From Neckera pumila (lineage: Eukaryota; Streptophyta; Bryopsida; Hypnales; Neckeraceae): a stretch of 64,000 bases of DNA. The DNA is taken from assembly GCA_963969595.1 (NCBI GenBank), contig OZ018408.1:558001-622000 (forward strand), read 5' to 3'. The number at the start of each line of letters is the position of its first letter. The first letter of the stretch is position 1. The translations under genes were made by a program, and so were the position numbers. The notes below the pieces were generated by a model, which did not search any database, was not told where the DNA came from, and saw only the letters and a program-made list of their open reading frames with translations. Positions 10,757 to 24,679 of the stretch are shown here, in pieces.

Positions 10757-11915
10757 GTCTGTTGAGGTAAAACATTGACCATAAGTAAAAAACACAAAAA
10801 AAGGGTAGCTCCTTGGCATCCTTTTTCAAAAACCTTATATGGGTGGATGGAAAAGCTATTAATAATGCATTGTAGCATGTATACTATCCATAAATAAGTG
10901 TTTTCATGCTTCCAAGTACTTCAAAATAATATACATTTCATTGTTAAATTTTTGAAGATTCATTTTTTGACTGCGTTGTAAATGAAATTCTTTTTTTGTT
11001 GTAATTATCGTTTATATCTTTTCCCAAACAACAAGGAATATTGGAAACAAAACAATGATTTTGCACTCGCTTCCATTGTGTGCTGTACTTAATCTATTCT
11101 CCATTGAAGGCTTCAAAATAATTGGATTGCAAATAGATTAGAAGACATTGCAATCTTCATATTATAGCCATGTTCAATATTTCTAGCATAAATTCTTCTT
11201 TGCTTGTTTTGAAACAATTTTGCTATCATCTCAAAATTCTATGAGGCAATTCTTCTTCTATAAACTAAGATTTTGTCCAATTTCATTATTAAATTATTCT
11301 TGAGAATGTAGTAAAGTAATAGTATTGTAAAAGTAGGTATTCACCTTCTACTATGACATCAATGACATTTAAACTCAAAGTTCAAAAGGCACCACATTTT
11401 GGTGTTGTCAAAACTTCGAAGTGAAAAAACTTCTAAACTTCTCATTGTTTTAATTAGTATTTTTAAAATGATGTCTTCTTGAAGTGTAGGTTTAGCATCA
11501 AACATTTGATTTTGATGATGAATAATTATAGTTTTTCAATTCCATATTTAGTGCAAGGGTGTTCATTGCAAATCTTCATTTTCTATTATTGAAAACTCTT
11601 TGAAATTAGCGTGAAGTACAACACAATACATCTTAGAGGGAAAATCACAATATATATTTGTCTTCACAAGATGTTTAGTTCATATAAAGAAACTAAGGGT
11701 ATTTTTAGAAAATATATTTTCTTTTGGACCACCATTTTGGATTTGACATGGGACAAGAAGAATTATCAAGAGACTACAAATGAATTGCACACTTTAGAAA
11801 CGTCAGCAAAGTTTAACAGCATGTAAGTTTCTAGAAATTACTAATGGCTGAGGTAAAACATTGACCATATGTGAAAAACCTAAAAGAAGGGCACCCATAT
11901 GGCACGCTTTTAAAA
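10757..11915. repeat. Direct duplication near the left end of the transposon
   Basis: About 80 bp at 10,757-10,840 (containing GAGGTAAAACATTGACCATA) recur at 11,838-11,915 with a few changes. Between them there is only AT-rich non-coding DNA. CACTA elements often carry subterminal repeats; whether these serve that role is unknown. Confidence 0.5.
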
Positions 11916-12011
11916 GAAAGGAACATGATGTGGAATTTGAGTGACATGGCATCCAATGAGGATGAAGTGGCATGCCACATCAGCACACTTTGACAATGTC
12001 TAAGAATTAAC

Positions 12012-12745
12012 CCCTAATGATCCAAGGAGGGTATCTTTCAAAATAGGCCAAAACTATCAACATCTTGATCAAGTTTTTGCTCAAGTTTTCTTGAGATCAG
12101 ATAGAATGTAACCATAGGATCTTGAAGTTAACATTGAAATTGAACACTTCAAAAAATTTCAGATTATTTGACCACACGATTTAGGAGATGTTTAATTTTG
12201 AAGTTTTTCTTGGATCAATGGAAATATAGGACAGCATACTTTGAAGGAGCATATATTTGTAGGAATATTTTGAAATGATGAAAGTTTGTGCTCAATGAAA
12301 TACAAGAGAGTTGAAAATGTACATGAAAATTTTCATTACATTTTAAGAATTTCACAATTCATGTTCACGCTTGCAATGCATGGTGGTCATTGAAATTTGA
12401 GTAGTGTTTGCAAGAGAAAAAAGAATGGGATACTTGTCTTCTCCTTGAACTCTTTTTGAGAAAGATCTGTCTTTATGAGGTGGGCAAGAAGCACATTGGT
12501 TGGCTGACACTTTAGGCCAGGCATGTCCAAACCAAATATAAAAAAACAAGTTGTAAACTACACTACACCACTTAACTTGAAAAATTCCACAAGGCAGAGT
12601 TTAAGTTGGAAATTGATTTAATCACTACCATTAGATTTATATAGCAGTTTTTTTCCTACAAAAAACTTTTAATTTTCAAAAAACTCAATATTTGAAAACG
12701 GGCAGCTCAAAAAACGGGGGCAGCAACCAGAAAATGGTCACTAGG
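12012..12745. repeat. Internal copy of the flanking host repeat
   Basis: 12,012-12,280 aligns by eye with 8227-8500 (shared AGATAGAATGTAACCATAGG and GGATCTTGAAGTT). 12,550-12,745 resembles the tandem unit at 8612-9070. It is either a nested insertion or sequence captured by the transposon. No ORF is supported. Confidence 0.55.
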
Positions 12746-13046
12746 ATCATTAGGGTTAACATTGTTTTTGTAGACGTCAACTAAGACATCAATTGAGACA
12801 TCCTTTGAGACATCTAGATGCTTTTTGCAATGTCAACCAATATGGCAATTTAGACTTGTACATGTTTTTTGAGACAACATCATGTTCATTAAGATGTTCA
12901 TATTTGAAATTTTGCTTTTATTTCAATTTTCACATTTTATAAATCCCATATGCTTTGTCTTCTTTCCTACCACTCACTTGTATATATGGCTTGTCTTCTC
13001 CTATCAACATACTTACAATGAAATGGCTTACAACAAAGTTGCCAAT

Positions 13047-13269
13047 ACGATGTATCGTGTATGGAATATAATATATGGTATACAATGTATATATATGTAT
13101 ATGGTATATACTATAAGGTTTAGGGTGTACAATGTATAATGTATTATATATGATTTATAATGAAAAGTGTATGGTGTATAATTTATGGTATGTTCTGTAT
13201 GGTATACAATGTATTGTGTATGGTGCATTATATATGGTGTATTTTGTATGGTGTACTATGTATGGGGTA
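13047..13269. repeat. TGTATGG/TATAA-rich imperfect tandem repeat
   Basis: Variants of GTATGGTGTATAATGTAT recur over about 220 bp. Open frames on both strands here are artefacts of the repeat. Confidence 0.7.
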
Positions 13270-13860
13270 CATCCAATCTAACGTCTAAGTTGATGTTGTA
13301 AAATGTTTGAACATCTACGTTAACGTCTCAAAAAACATCTCAATAAACGTCTTGACATCTAAGTTGATGTCGTTAAAAATGGGGAATGATGAGATGTGAG
13401 CGTGGAGCGGCGAGTGGCGAGCGGGGAGCAGGGAGCGGGGATTGGTGAGTAGGAATAATAAAAAATTGAATGGGAAAAAAAAATGGAGAAAATGGATGAA
13501 AATTTGGTTGAAAGTTGATGGAAATGTGGGCAATTTTGTCTCATAAAAAATCTAGAAATTGGGCTGAAGATTGTAGATGGACAAAGTGGATGAAAGTCTG
13601 GGGGAAAATGGATGAAAATGATCGAAAGAAATGGATGAAAGTAGTTTAAAAATGGATGAATGGGATTTAGGATATGGATGGAAGTCGTTATAAATATGGA
13701 TGAAAGTTGCTCGCTGTAATGGATGAAAGTTGGTGGAAAAATGGATGAAAGATTGGATGAATGTGGCAAGCAGATTAGGGTGAATAACAATAAAAAAATG
13801 GATGAGAAGTGAGGGAGAGCATGGAAGAAACATTTAAAAAAAATCTATTCAATTGCAAAT
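13262..13860. repeat. Left arm of inverted minisatellite pair
   Basis: The arm contains, in order, a block with CGTCTAAGTTGATGT words, a G-rich block (13,390-13,447, repeats of GGAGCGGGGA type) and many AATGGATGAAAGT units. The same three blocks appear in opposite orientation at 31,300-31,740, so the pair forms a long-range inverted repeat inside the transposon ends. Confidence 0.7.
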
Positions 13861-15550
13861 GGATTAAGGGCCTTAGTTCAGACCCCTATTGCATTGTATT
13901 AACTTCTTCTATGACCGTGAAAGGGTCCTAAAACCGTGGATTTAGGCATTAGGACACATTTTCAATTTCACAATCATTTTGGTCCACTGCAATGTGTAAC
14001 TAGACAACATAAGATGAATGATGTTTTGGTGCTAGAAAAGTAGACTTCGGCCATGGAATAAAGAAATCACTCTACATCACCTTCATCTATAAGAGAGTGA
14101 GACAAGCAAACAGAATAGAACTGAATCAACACAGGGAAAACCACTGCAATTTGAAAGATTGATGGAGCATGCAATGTTGTTGGAGCTTGAAATAAATGTA
14201 CTGACAAATTTTGTTTTCAAACATGCTCTCTTTCTTCTGCTTCTGCATCAAAGTTTGGGTCAGCATTTAGAGCATTTCTGTTGAGTTCAGCGCTGCTACA
14301 CCTCCCTTCTTTGTGAAAGTGGCTTTCATAAAGCTTCTGCATGACCGTTGTGTGTAGCAGCGCAAGAATCATTATTCTCTGCATGATCATTATATTCCTA
14401 CTAGCTCACCATCATTATGCATTTCCTGCAGCAGACGACAAATTCATCCATGCCAACCAAAAAATTTATGAAATGCTTATTCAATCAACCACAATTTCAC
14501 AAGCATGTATTTTGAAGGTTGAGAAAGCAAGCAAGTTACAATTTTAGAAGTGTTCATCGAGGAACACGTCATTTGGCTGAAGAAGATGCATGATGAATGT
14601 CAGTAAGGTGTTGAGCGGGTTGGATAATGATAGTAGCTTTCATCACGGATAAAAACATTTGAGCAAGAATGACATTGAACATTGCAAATTTGAGCCAAAG
14701 AGACAATCCCTAATACAAAAGGAAAATGAATTCTTGTAATAGGATGTCCACTACTAGTATTCAAATTACTATAGCGCTATTGAACAATATGTCAGTGGAA
14801 GGACGCTCTATCTCTACTATGAGATATCTAAACTCTACAATACAAACATCGTGAGAACTACATGCACGTTGGGATTTTTAAGGGTGTTGAAGAAAGCCTT
14901 ATCCTCTTCAATTGGCAAAAATGCACAACATGTGCCACAAAGGGATAAGTGGATCATAGATCACCTTATCTTCTTGAATATCAATAAGGATAAGACACTT
15001 GCCATGCAATCCTAAGAATGAAACAATACCTGGCATCAAAGATAGCCTTCCCTACTTCAAAAGCCATTACTAGGTTATATGTGGTACTAGGATTGGATAA
15101 CCCATTTCCAATAACACCATCTTTGCCTAGGTGGTACAAAGTAGCACGTTGAAATCAGAATATATGAAATGAAGCTGATGTATAAGTGATACTACTGTCA
15201 TAAAGGTTGAAGATGATTCAAACACAAATTAAGGGACACCTTGCAAAACGTGACTCCGGAACTCATACCTCGGTACTCAAACATGGCTAGGAGGTCCCAT
15301 GCAAACATCAAAACAAAAATCACAGTTTGTTAGTCAATCACAGAGGTTTAAATTCAATAAACGAATTCCTAAATATTGACAGGATGGTGCAAAAAATAGC
15401 AGGCTAGAAGTCTTGCCCCATTTCTGAGACTGCATAATCCAATAAAAGAACAAGAACACCTCAAATTCAAATACAATAAAAAAGCATAGTCTTGGTAAGA
15501 AGATTCACAGAAAATATCAAAGTTCAGAACAACAGGGAAGGAGACATACA
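13861..15550. other. Non-coding stretch downstream of the MTase-like gene
   Basis: It includes a fragment resembling the Athila-like LTR (GACCGTG pair, 13,908-13,945). Around 15,030-15,090 the minus strand reads LVMAFEVGKAIFDA, which resembles the end of the methyltransferase-like gene (VLAFEADKAVFDA), so a degenerate partial duplicate may be present. A 68-aa ORF at 14,341-14,547 with a hydrophobic start has no other support. Confidence 0.35.
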
Positions 15551-16154
15551 CTACGCTGAGTTAGAGCTACCCTCAGTTTCTGACAATTCAGAATTTGTCT
15601 CGATGGCAAAATCATGCACGAATTCATGAACACGTGGATCTACCAAGTGGGCCCTTGAAGTTGGCCGAGGTTTTGCTGTGACAAAACAACGAGCAATCTC
15701 CTCCCCATATACGGGTAGTTCATACGGTTTTGAAGGGCTAGGAAAGAAACTTGGATTTGTAAAAAAAGGAAGATGTGTGGACGTCTTTACTTCCTAGGGA
15801 CGCCTACAAAACCATATAAACACATGTCAGATTTATTGATGTTTACATAAGGGATGGGGACAAATAAAAGGAGCTTAAGGAGAACCTTACTTATTGCATC
15901 GAGATGTTGGTATGATATGTTGCACCGGTATGTCCTTGTCTACAAGCTCTATAGCGGCACTAGACGTGCTTGCTGATTTAGGCTAATAAATGATAGTTGC
16001 GTGCAGCCTTGGAGCAATAACAGCGTCAAAAACAGCCTTGTCTGCTTCAAATGCAAGAACATGGCAACGTGTGGCCCGGCAAGCTTGAATGCTTGAACCT
16101 GTCATCAACCAAAATATGAATAATGATCCAACCAAAAAATAATGTTCATTGTGC

Positions 16155-16260
16155 AAGTCCATGAATGTAAAATGAGAGGAAAAAAAAATTACCTATAGTA
16201 GCTGTGTAGTCCATGAATGTAAAATGAGAGGAAAAAACAGAATTACTTGTAGCAGCTGTA
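16155..16260 (-). repeat. About 52-bp tandem duplication across a splice donor
   Basis: Two copies of a unit containing CCATGAATGTAAAATGAGAG lie head to tail. Each includes the end of the exon coding DCTAAT or its echo and a following donor-like GTAAT, so the exon/intron junction of the methyltransferase-like motif I is duplicated. Confidence 0.65.
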
Positions 16261-17939
16261 CAGTCCAGAATTACAAACCCCGGTTCAGAGCAGCCTTCAA
16301 TAAGCATCTGCATGAATTTGCGAGCCTTTTCCCGAGGTCCTTGCCACGATATGTTGCCGTTCATATTAACATCATCTTTGTTTGTAAAATTCTGAAGGAT
16401 GTTGTCCTGACCCACAATAACCCCCACGGCAAAGTGCAAGGGAACAAATTGGAATGGAAAATCCTTGTCAGTCTTCAATCCACATTCCTTCACCAAAATC
16501 GATATAGAGAACCTCATTGTCTGCAAAACACATAGTTAGAATCCAAAAAATTGTAAATAGCTTCTAAAGAGTAACATGAAAGATGCTAGAATGTTCCTTA
16601 CTGTCTTAGAAGGATCCGTAGGCGATGTCAAGTGCAGGTGATTCATGCACAAGTAAGTGTCAAGTATCCGGAATCGATAAGACTGGCAACATCCAAGAAT
16701 CTGGCTCCTGTAAGGAAGAGAAGGAGACGGGTACATGATGAGTAGGCCGCCATTATTGTGCAAGTATTCTTGCGCAAAATCAAAGACAAGCACTAAGAAG
16801 TCCAACTTGAACTCGTTCCATTTCGGAATGGGATTTGGTGGAGCTGAAATGGTGGGGATGTGGAGCCCTTCTGGAACATTGACAATAATCAAATCAACCA
16901 TGGCCTTAGTAATGAGCTTGCCGTTGAAGTAACGGTCCTTGTCACCTAAATGTTGTAGAAAAAAATTAAAAAAGAAATTGTTAGGAAAATAGATGTGAAG
17001 ATGAATATATGGGGGTTAATCTAATGAACTGGGACCAAGAAAAATATAAGTCAAATGATCACTACAATATAATGAATGTTGCGAATTAATTGACAAACCA
17101 TGGCTAAGAAGGCCACAACATTGGCGAAGGCCTTTTGATTACTTGGAAGATTGCCTAGCAACAAGTTTAGAATACACTCGTCAATGTCTGGAACTGGAGC
17201 CAGAATTTGAACAGTTGGTGTCAATCCATGCACAAGCCTCTTTTTAGTCAAGGAGAAGCCAGAGGAGGTGTCCTTAATGTCTGCTGGACTCGCGGCCGGT
17301 TCCTGAACTGAGGTCTCCGCCTTTCTCTTAGTACCCTTCTTCTTAGCCTTCTCTTGCTCTTTCACCTGCTTGGTAGCAACCTTCTTGATTTTTGTATCTT
17401 CGGTCTTCTTTTTTGCTTCCTCCCATTTTTCCTCCTTCTTCTTGTTAGTGGCTTCTCGCTTAGCTATGGCCTTGGCTCGGGCCTCCGGATCTAAACCTGC
17501 AAACTTGTCAAACTCTGGATCAACGTCTGTGGATTCCTTCAAGGACTTGAAGAGAGCCTCCTCTTCCGGTGGAGTCGTTCCGAAGTTGCACTCCAAGTAC
17601 CAAGGTCATGCTTGAAGATGTAGAGTGGTCCACTTCTGCAACTGAGTTGCAAAAAACATGCAGTCTAAGGAGGATGGAGACAACCATGTTGTGTGGAACA
17701 AAGGTAAATCCCCCTTCTCGATAGCCTTCTTTGTGTACAACTCCAACTTGAGATACCTATAAACAACAATGAGTTAGGACAATCTTTTTTTGCAATACAT
17801 TGATATTACAGAAATGAAGTTCATGCATACTTAATGTACATGGTATCAAAGAGGGTTAGAAGCATCTGCACTAAACAATCAATGATTCAAGAGTAATGAT
17901 TGACAATAAACTTTGAAACACTTAGCCACTCCACCTTGT

Positions 17940-18141
17940 GTCTCGGTACCAAGACACCACCCAAGAGAGGTCAATTCATGCATACATATAGGAGTGTGCC
18001 GTGTAGGTAGCTCTCAGAAATTTCTAATTCAAGACATTTACGTAGGCGAGGGGGATTTCATGAGGCAATGTCGCTCATATATGGATCCAAATAGGGAATC
18101 TCGGGGCCGAGACAACTCCCACATGGGAACAGGCCATGCAT
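17940..18141 (-). repeat. Two bipartite palindrome units in an intron, reverse orientation
   Basis: Palindromes GTCTCGGTACCAAGAC (17,940-17,955) and ATCTCGGGGCCGAGAC (18,098-18,113) are each followed by exactly 20 bp and then YCATGCAT (17,976-17,983 and 18,134-18,141). This is the mirror image of the units in 21-25 kb. Both lie in the intron between 18,242 and 17,763. Confidence 0.7.
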
Positions 18142-21077
18142 AACAAAAAGATAAATTTTACCTAATTGAAAGCATGAAATGAAATTTGGATATTGATACA
18201 TGGAATCTTATGAACAAGGAAGCATGTGCGCAAATTTTACCTGTAGATCAGGCGCTTTATGGCACCTGCCGCACCTCTGAAATCCTTAAATGGTTCCGAC
18301 TTCTTGAAGGCATCAGCTCTCTTGAACATGCCCAAATACGCCAGATCCCAAAGCTTCATTCTCCAATCTTCTAGGTATTTGGGTAGGATCTACGGCTCAA
18401 AGGGAACCGCCATGTTGATCGGGATATTGTTAGGGCAAATGACGGACTCAAACATCTCCATGGCCATTTCCTCCAGCTGCACAAAGAAGAATATGAGTCT
18501 CATAGATCAAGTGATTTTGAAATGATAATAGATTGCATCAAATGAAGGTAAACCATTATGAATGTTAGTGCGGAATCTATAACTGCTTACCCCTTTGTAC
18601 CAACATGCCTCAACGATGAATAGCAATAATCTATCCTCATTAACAGGTCGTGGTGGGAATTTTTGAGCCTCCCAAGTAGGACCAGAAGAATTCATCCACT
18701 TCAACCACTTGACCTTGTATACTAAACTTGCATTTGCAATGGAAATCATCTAGAGCTTTTCTAGAGTTAACTTCGGAACAGCAAAGAGACTCCAATGTCT
18801 TTCAATCTGCCATCAATTGTGTCACCATATTAGCTACCACATCTATATTGGAAACAAGAAGTAGCACATCTCTTGGTCTGCAGTCATACCTCTTTTATAA
18901 ACTCTAGACTATGCTTTGGGTCTGCAACAGCTACAATCTTCAAAAGTTTTTTGCGACAATTAGCAGTGGACTCCCTAATAGAGGACCTCATTGCCATCGC
19001 AACTCCTTCAGCTGTCACCTCATTGCTTGGAGTATCTTCCTTGTACTTATGGACAACCTCATCAATAGCAGCGGATATGTCTTGTTGAAAATGCCCTCAC
19101 ATCATTTTATATACCAAAATGGATTGGTGAGAAAGCAAGTCATGAAAAACATGAAATAAAAAGAAGGACAAGGTTACCAATAATACCTTGAATATAAATA
19201 AAGTGAAGACCGACAAAGGCATAGAGTACCATTTACTATAAGTACTCTGTTTGCATATAAGTATTTCTTCAAGGCTAAGGAGCTCCATAAACTTCTTGAG
19301 CTCCATGACCCCGTACTTTTGCACTCGGTATAGGGTATGCACAAGATTTGTCTTTACATGTGAGTTCTCTATTTGCTTATAGTTAGAATGTCACAACAAA
19401 GTTAGAACTCTTAACAAATGTATATTCATTTTAGTACTACAATACGTCTTCAAAAGAAGAGTGAATATAAAAATCTTACTTGTTGATGTTGTGCATTGCC
19501 TGCATGGTTGCCCCTATGCGGTTTCTGGTATCAAGGACGATGGAGTCCACGCAAATATGCCACTCCTTCTTTGTAGGATGAAGCCGCATGATGTGGTTCA
19601 TCCAAGCAAGACGTCTGTGATTTCCATCACAGACATAAAACTTGTAGTCCACAAGGTGCTTCAGGACAAGTTGCGATTTTAGTTGCACGTTGAATTGGTC
19701 ATTGACTAAATTCCATAGAGGTCCCCATTCCTCTTTCTCTGAATCCGAGAACACCACCATTTGGCCTCCTTCATTTGCTATCAAGACATAAAATACACGC
19801 GCTTCCTCCTCATAGCCGCAGCTGAACTGATTCTCAAGCAATGTCAAGTCACATGAAAGAGTGGGGCGAACCATTGGCATGGGCACTAACTGGTACAGAG
19901 GAATCCGCATCCGTGACAGGTCCAAGGTGGTTAACCTCAAACTTGAGATCATGGAGACTGTGTCCACTGTCTGCGAATGTCTGATGTCATCCTCTATGTA
20001 GCTCTAGGGAACACTGGGAATGTGAATCACTCCACCCTCATCCATGTCCGTCTCTGAAACAACATCTGGTTGTTCACCCTGATCTATAATCGTTGACATT
20101 GTGGACGCGTCTATGTTCTGCAGTATGAACAATATCAGAATGAGTTTGAATAAGATTCAGGAATAACATGAAAATTCAATGCATCTGAGATGAACGCAAT
20201 GTAGTGTATTGGGAAACTCTTATCCCAAAGGCAGGCCATCTTAGATAGCAATATCATTCCATCAGAAAAGAAATAACATAATATGCAATATCTCATAGTC
20301 CACAAATGCATGCCTCTGAGAGAGCACGGTAGTATCCACAACAGAAGATGAACACATCATCACCGGAATCAAATCTAGAAGTGACTTCTGCAATGTCTTG
20401 CTCACATGTGCAATACTTGGCAGATGATTGAGATACTGATAGAACTTGAACTCTTTCATCTAATCCTATTGAGGTGCAATTTGAATGTGGGAGGGAAAAG
20501 AATCCCTCTCTATACATATCGTCAATGGCTGAATCTAAGTCCTGGATTAAGCCGTCAAGGCTTACCCTAGGATTAGGTGCGAGAACATTGGGTGCAATAA
20601 TGGGTGGAACAGCTGACTGCGCTTGTACCAATGGAACCTGAGGATTGATTGAGTCCTTCGCCAACAACAACTGAGGATCAGTTGCATCCTGCACTAATGG
20701 CAGTTGAGGGTGCAAAGCATCTTGGGCCTCCAAGAGCTGAGAAACAATGGGAGGTCAGGGTTGACTGGCGCCACCTGGAAATCAATATTGCATATGAGAT
20801 GTTGGCATCCAATATATAAAATTGTATGCAATAATGGGATGGATATTACACTATAGGTTATAGGCATACAAAGAAATGGCTATATATGCTTGTTGCCTAA
20901 CTCAGTTAATTCTATCTCGGTCCAGAGACATCATCCTGATTTGCTAAACTAGATGACAACTCAACAAATGAATTAGGTCATCTCAAATGATAATTCGATT
21001 CAAAGCAAACACTTGTGAAATCCCCTAACTAAAATGATTCCAATAAAACTACAAACTGAATAAGAAATTTGGTCCTC

Positions 21078-24000
21078 ATGCATAGCCACAAACACAAGAG
21101 TAGATGTCTTGGTCCCAAGACATCTCTACTACGTGGCAATGTATGCATCTTCATGTTACTTTCATAACCCTAAATGATATCCTTGACTATCCAATGCTAG
21201 GACCTAACGGTCTGACTTCACTTCTGGGTCGAGATCTGCACGGGACTCTTCACGACTTGATGCATAGACTACGACCCAGGAACAAGAGTCTTGGTGCCGA
21301 GACATCTTCTTCATCTGGCAGACCTATAAACATTCTATGACTTCTATGACTCCATATACTAACAAGACATTTCAATTTCTACTTCATTTAGTAGTCAAGG
21401 ACATGGGGATTGAAAACATTACACAAAATGGAAGCTTTCAGAATGCAAGAAGTCTTGATAACATGTGCATAACCTGGGATCTCTAAACCATCTCTTGGGG
21501 CCGAACCATTAACCTATTCTACAAAGCCAAAGAAGAACCCACTGACTCTCAATCGAGGGGACATACTCAAAAATTGATTTTTCAAGACCTACAATTGCTG
21601 AACTCATCAAACAGCGATTGTTTTTTAGCATATTCACTTGAAATCTCCTATTGTTGATGACATATGACTTAAACCACTATACCGCATGCATACCCTTTGA
21701 ACAAATACTTTGTCTCGGGCCCGAGAGCTCTTCTTCTACTAACAGGCTATGCAAGAACAACATCCATCGCTTCTACCAAAACCGTCAGCTGGCATGATTT
21801 TGTCGTCATGAATTTGAGGAATCATGCATACATCAGGGACAAGAGAACTTTGTCTCAGCCTCGAGACAACTTCTCAAGGAAGTATCTCATGATACAAGAA
21901 GTGCTTGAAAATGGATATCCTACCATTATCCATTGCAAAATAATCAGATTCTTCTCCGTTTCTCAATACGTAGCAAATGACAAGAGTTTCACATGTCGAA
22001 TGTTCACTAGCAATTATTGAGATTTGTGCAATCAAATATCCAAAGGATAAGCCAACATCAAAGATTTCAATATAGTAAACCACCAAACATTGAATACCAA
22101 ATAACGAGACCTAAATTTTGTGACCATGGCATACCGTTCTGGTCAATTGAAGAGTGTGCCATATCATGTCTATGCATACCTCCTTTCTCTTATACCAGTG
22201 TCTCGGTACCGAGACCACATCTTACAGTAGCATTTGTTAACAACTTTTGAGACCTTAAACCTTGGACAAGGTCTACCTCAGGAATTTATTTGCACCAGAA
22301 TGAATTGAATTTCCTCATTTCATATTTGGTTAGTTAGAACCGGTTCCCGACTATATGATAACTACCCTAAGGAATCAAACAACCCAATTCAAATCTGCGC
22401 TAGCCAGTAGCCATCTGAGTTAGTTAATGTCAGTTATCCTGACAATCGAATCTCATTTGTATGTAGAAGAAGGATGACTCGTATGCATAATGAGAGCTAA
22501 CTACAAGTTAGTCTCAAGGCCGAGACTACATTTTCATCGCGAAGGCCTTGAACATTGGGCCCTTGAAATTTCATTCTATGTCCTAAATTGGGATCCTCCA
22601 TCCTAATTGTCGATCAAGAAGATTGACAACATTGAGAAGAGTTTGGTTTTTCTCAAACACTGCAATCACGGAGATACTACAACGGGAAGCAATGTCTGGC
22701 TAGACCTTAGTTCTGCTCTATTCAATTTGATGAAATGCTCAATGCTTCACAACCCATGAACGACAACTATTTTTGCAGACTCATCTGTCTCGGCCCCCAG
22801 GCTCATCTGCCTCGGCCCCCAGACTCATCTATCTTGGCTTTAAGACTTAGTCTCCGTTTAGCAGGTTTTCTTCCATGGAGAGAAAAATCCAAAATGTTCA
22901 GACTACAATACAAGAATCTTAAACATCCCGGAATTTTTAAAACCAAAGTGATCAACTTGAATTTTAGTCTATCAGCTTCAATTACCAATATCAATTAGCC
23001 CCGGTATGTTGCTTGAAAAGAGGAAAGGCAAACTTGCCCATCATAAACCAACATTCAGACAAGAATTGGCGTTTAGACAGGAACAATCATTCAGGCAGGA
23101 ATGTTGACTCATTGACTGACTGTGAAGAAATCAGAATTGGAATTTTGTATCTTGGTCCCAAGACCTTATTCTGATCGGACACGCCATGCACAGCCGACGA
23201 CCAAACATAATCATATCTAGTTGCAAGTATATAAATCTCTTCATTTTGGTGCACCAATACAGATTACTATCAGCCAATCACGATAAAAAAAATTATGCGC
23301 ATTTTAGTCTGTTCAAAGCCAAGCACATGTTCAGGAGATGTGCGACTCATCTTAAACTGATTAAATGAAGGAAATTTTGAACGGTTTGAACAACTTCAAT
23401 GAGAGACTTCCTTAGCCAAGCATATGTTCTAGAGATGTGCGACTCATCTTAAACTGATTAAATGAAGGAAATTTTGAACGGTTTGAACAACTTCAGTGAG
23501 AGACTTTCTTATTCTTGTCGTCAAAGATCACCCCTATCTGTCATGCAGTGCACTAGAATGACATTAACCTCGGATATTTGTAGTATCATAAGAGACTTTG
23601 AATCAAATGATACCGCAAGTTATAGTTCAGAATCAGGTAATCCTAATCTGAATTATTGGGACTGAGGATATAATACTAAGTTAGCATCTGCAAATCTGAA
23701 TATCAATAACTATAGTCGTCTCTAATTTGTGCATAACTACATTACAAGAATGGGATGTCTCAAGGCCGAGACAATATCGATCAGTATCCCTTTTGGTCCA
23801 ACAAGAACCTAATAGGGTTCATTATATTTGGAATTGGAAATAAAGAAGCTCATCAACTGCAGTTTTGGTCCCCAATATGGGTTCTCCAATCCCGTAATCT
23901 TGCGACTAAACAAAAATTCCGATCATAAAAATATGGTAAGCTCTTCGAGCATGCATACCTGCCGTCTCGGTGAAGGCAGTCTTGGGGCCGAGACAATATG

Positions 24001-24673
24001 CCAGACTCTCAATTCTTTACAGCAGGACACATATGCCAAAATAAAACACGGACTGCCTCTCAATTTTGCATCATGAAATCAAGCAGTTGACTCACAATTG
24101 TCTGTTTCTCCGGCCGCATGATGTGCAAAATTCTTGGAATTAATAGGATCACATTAATGTACTATGAAGAACCAAAGTAGCAAATTCGGTCGTATCGGTC
24201 CGGAGAGTTCTCTCGCTCATGTATCCTTAGAACATTGTCCATTAAAAAATCAAGTAACCTTGTGTGGTATTCATTATTCCTTTGGACGTTCGGATGAGTT
24301 CATAATCGTGAAGTTGCATGTGTCACCGGCCTTTAGTGCATACAACTAAACTTGTGAGTGCTGTCTTGCCCCTGAGGCAAGTCACCAGTCATACATGGCT
24401 TTGCACAAGTGTACTAAATTGCTTCATTACATTAATTTTATTCTATATATTGCCGCTAGCATATCTAAAAGCTGACTAAATTTTAACCCTGCCCAACTTT
24501 GAGGCCCTCAGGACACCATATTCTCATCCCGCAGACACCAAACAAAAATGAAAATCACTCTGCGACAATAGGTTTATTGTCAAAATATCACACAAATCTA
24601 CTCTCTTCCAACCTCCTTCTCCGACAGTTATGCATACCACCGCACCAAGTTGTTGTCGTCTCGGCCTTGAGAC
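21078..24673 (+). repeat. Array of spaced ATGCAT + 16-bp palindrome units
   Basis: Palindromes at 21,106, 21,288, 21,492 (degenerate), 21,712, 21,852, 22,200 (perfect GTCTCGGTACCGAGAC), 22,511, 22,787/22,809/22,831, 23,149, 23,757, 23,979 and 24,658. Nine or ten have an RTGCATAN box upstream with a 20-bp spacer (18 bp at 21,712, 19 bp at 21,492) although spacer sequences differ; 23,149 is paired in reverse with a 19-bp spacer. The array probably lies in intron 1 of the minus-strand gene. Outside the giant transposon I found no copy in the window. Function unknown; binding sites for an element-encoded protein are the simplest idea. Confidence 0.8.
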
Positions 24674-24679
24674 AACACT

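Noticed and set aside
13315..13833. His/Ser/Phe-rich ORFs on the minus strand (and 31,104-31,555 on the plus strand)
   Set aside because: All three frames are open because of the CATCC minisatellite; no protein family pattern.
14341..14547. 68-aa ORF with a hydrophobic N-terminus resembling a signal peptide
   Set aside because: No splice context, conservation or second motif; expected by chance at this length.
21106..24673. Palindrome array as a CRISPR or tRNA-like array
   Set aside because: Eukaryotic context, irregular unit distances, no cloverleaf, and the conserved part includes a distant ATGCAT box.
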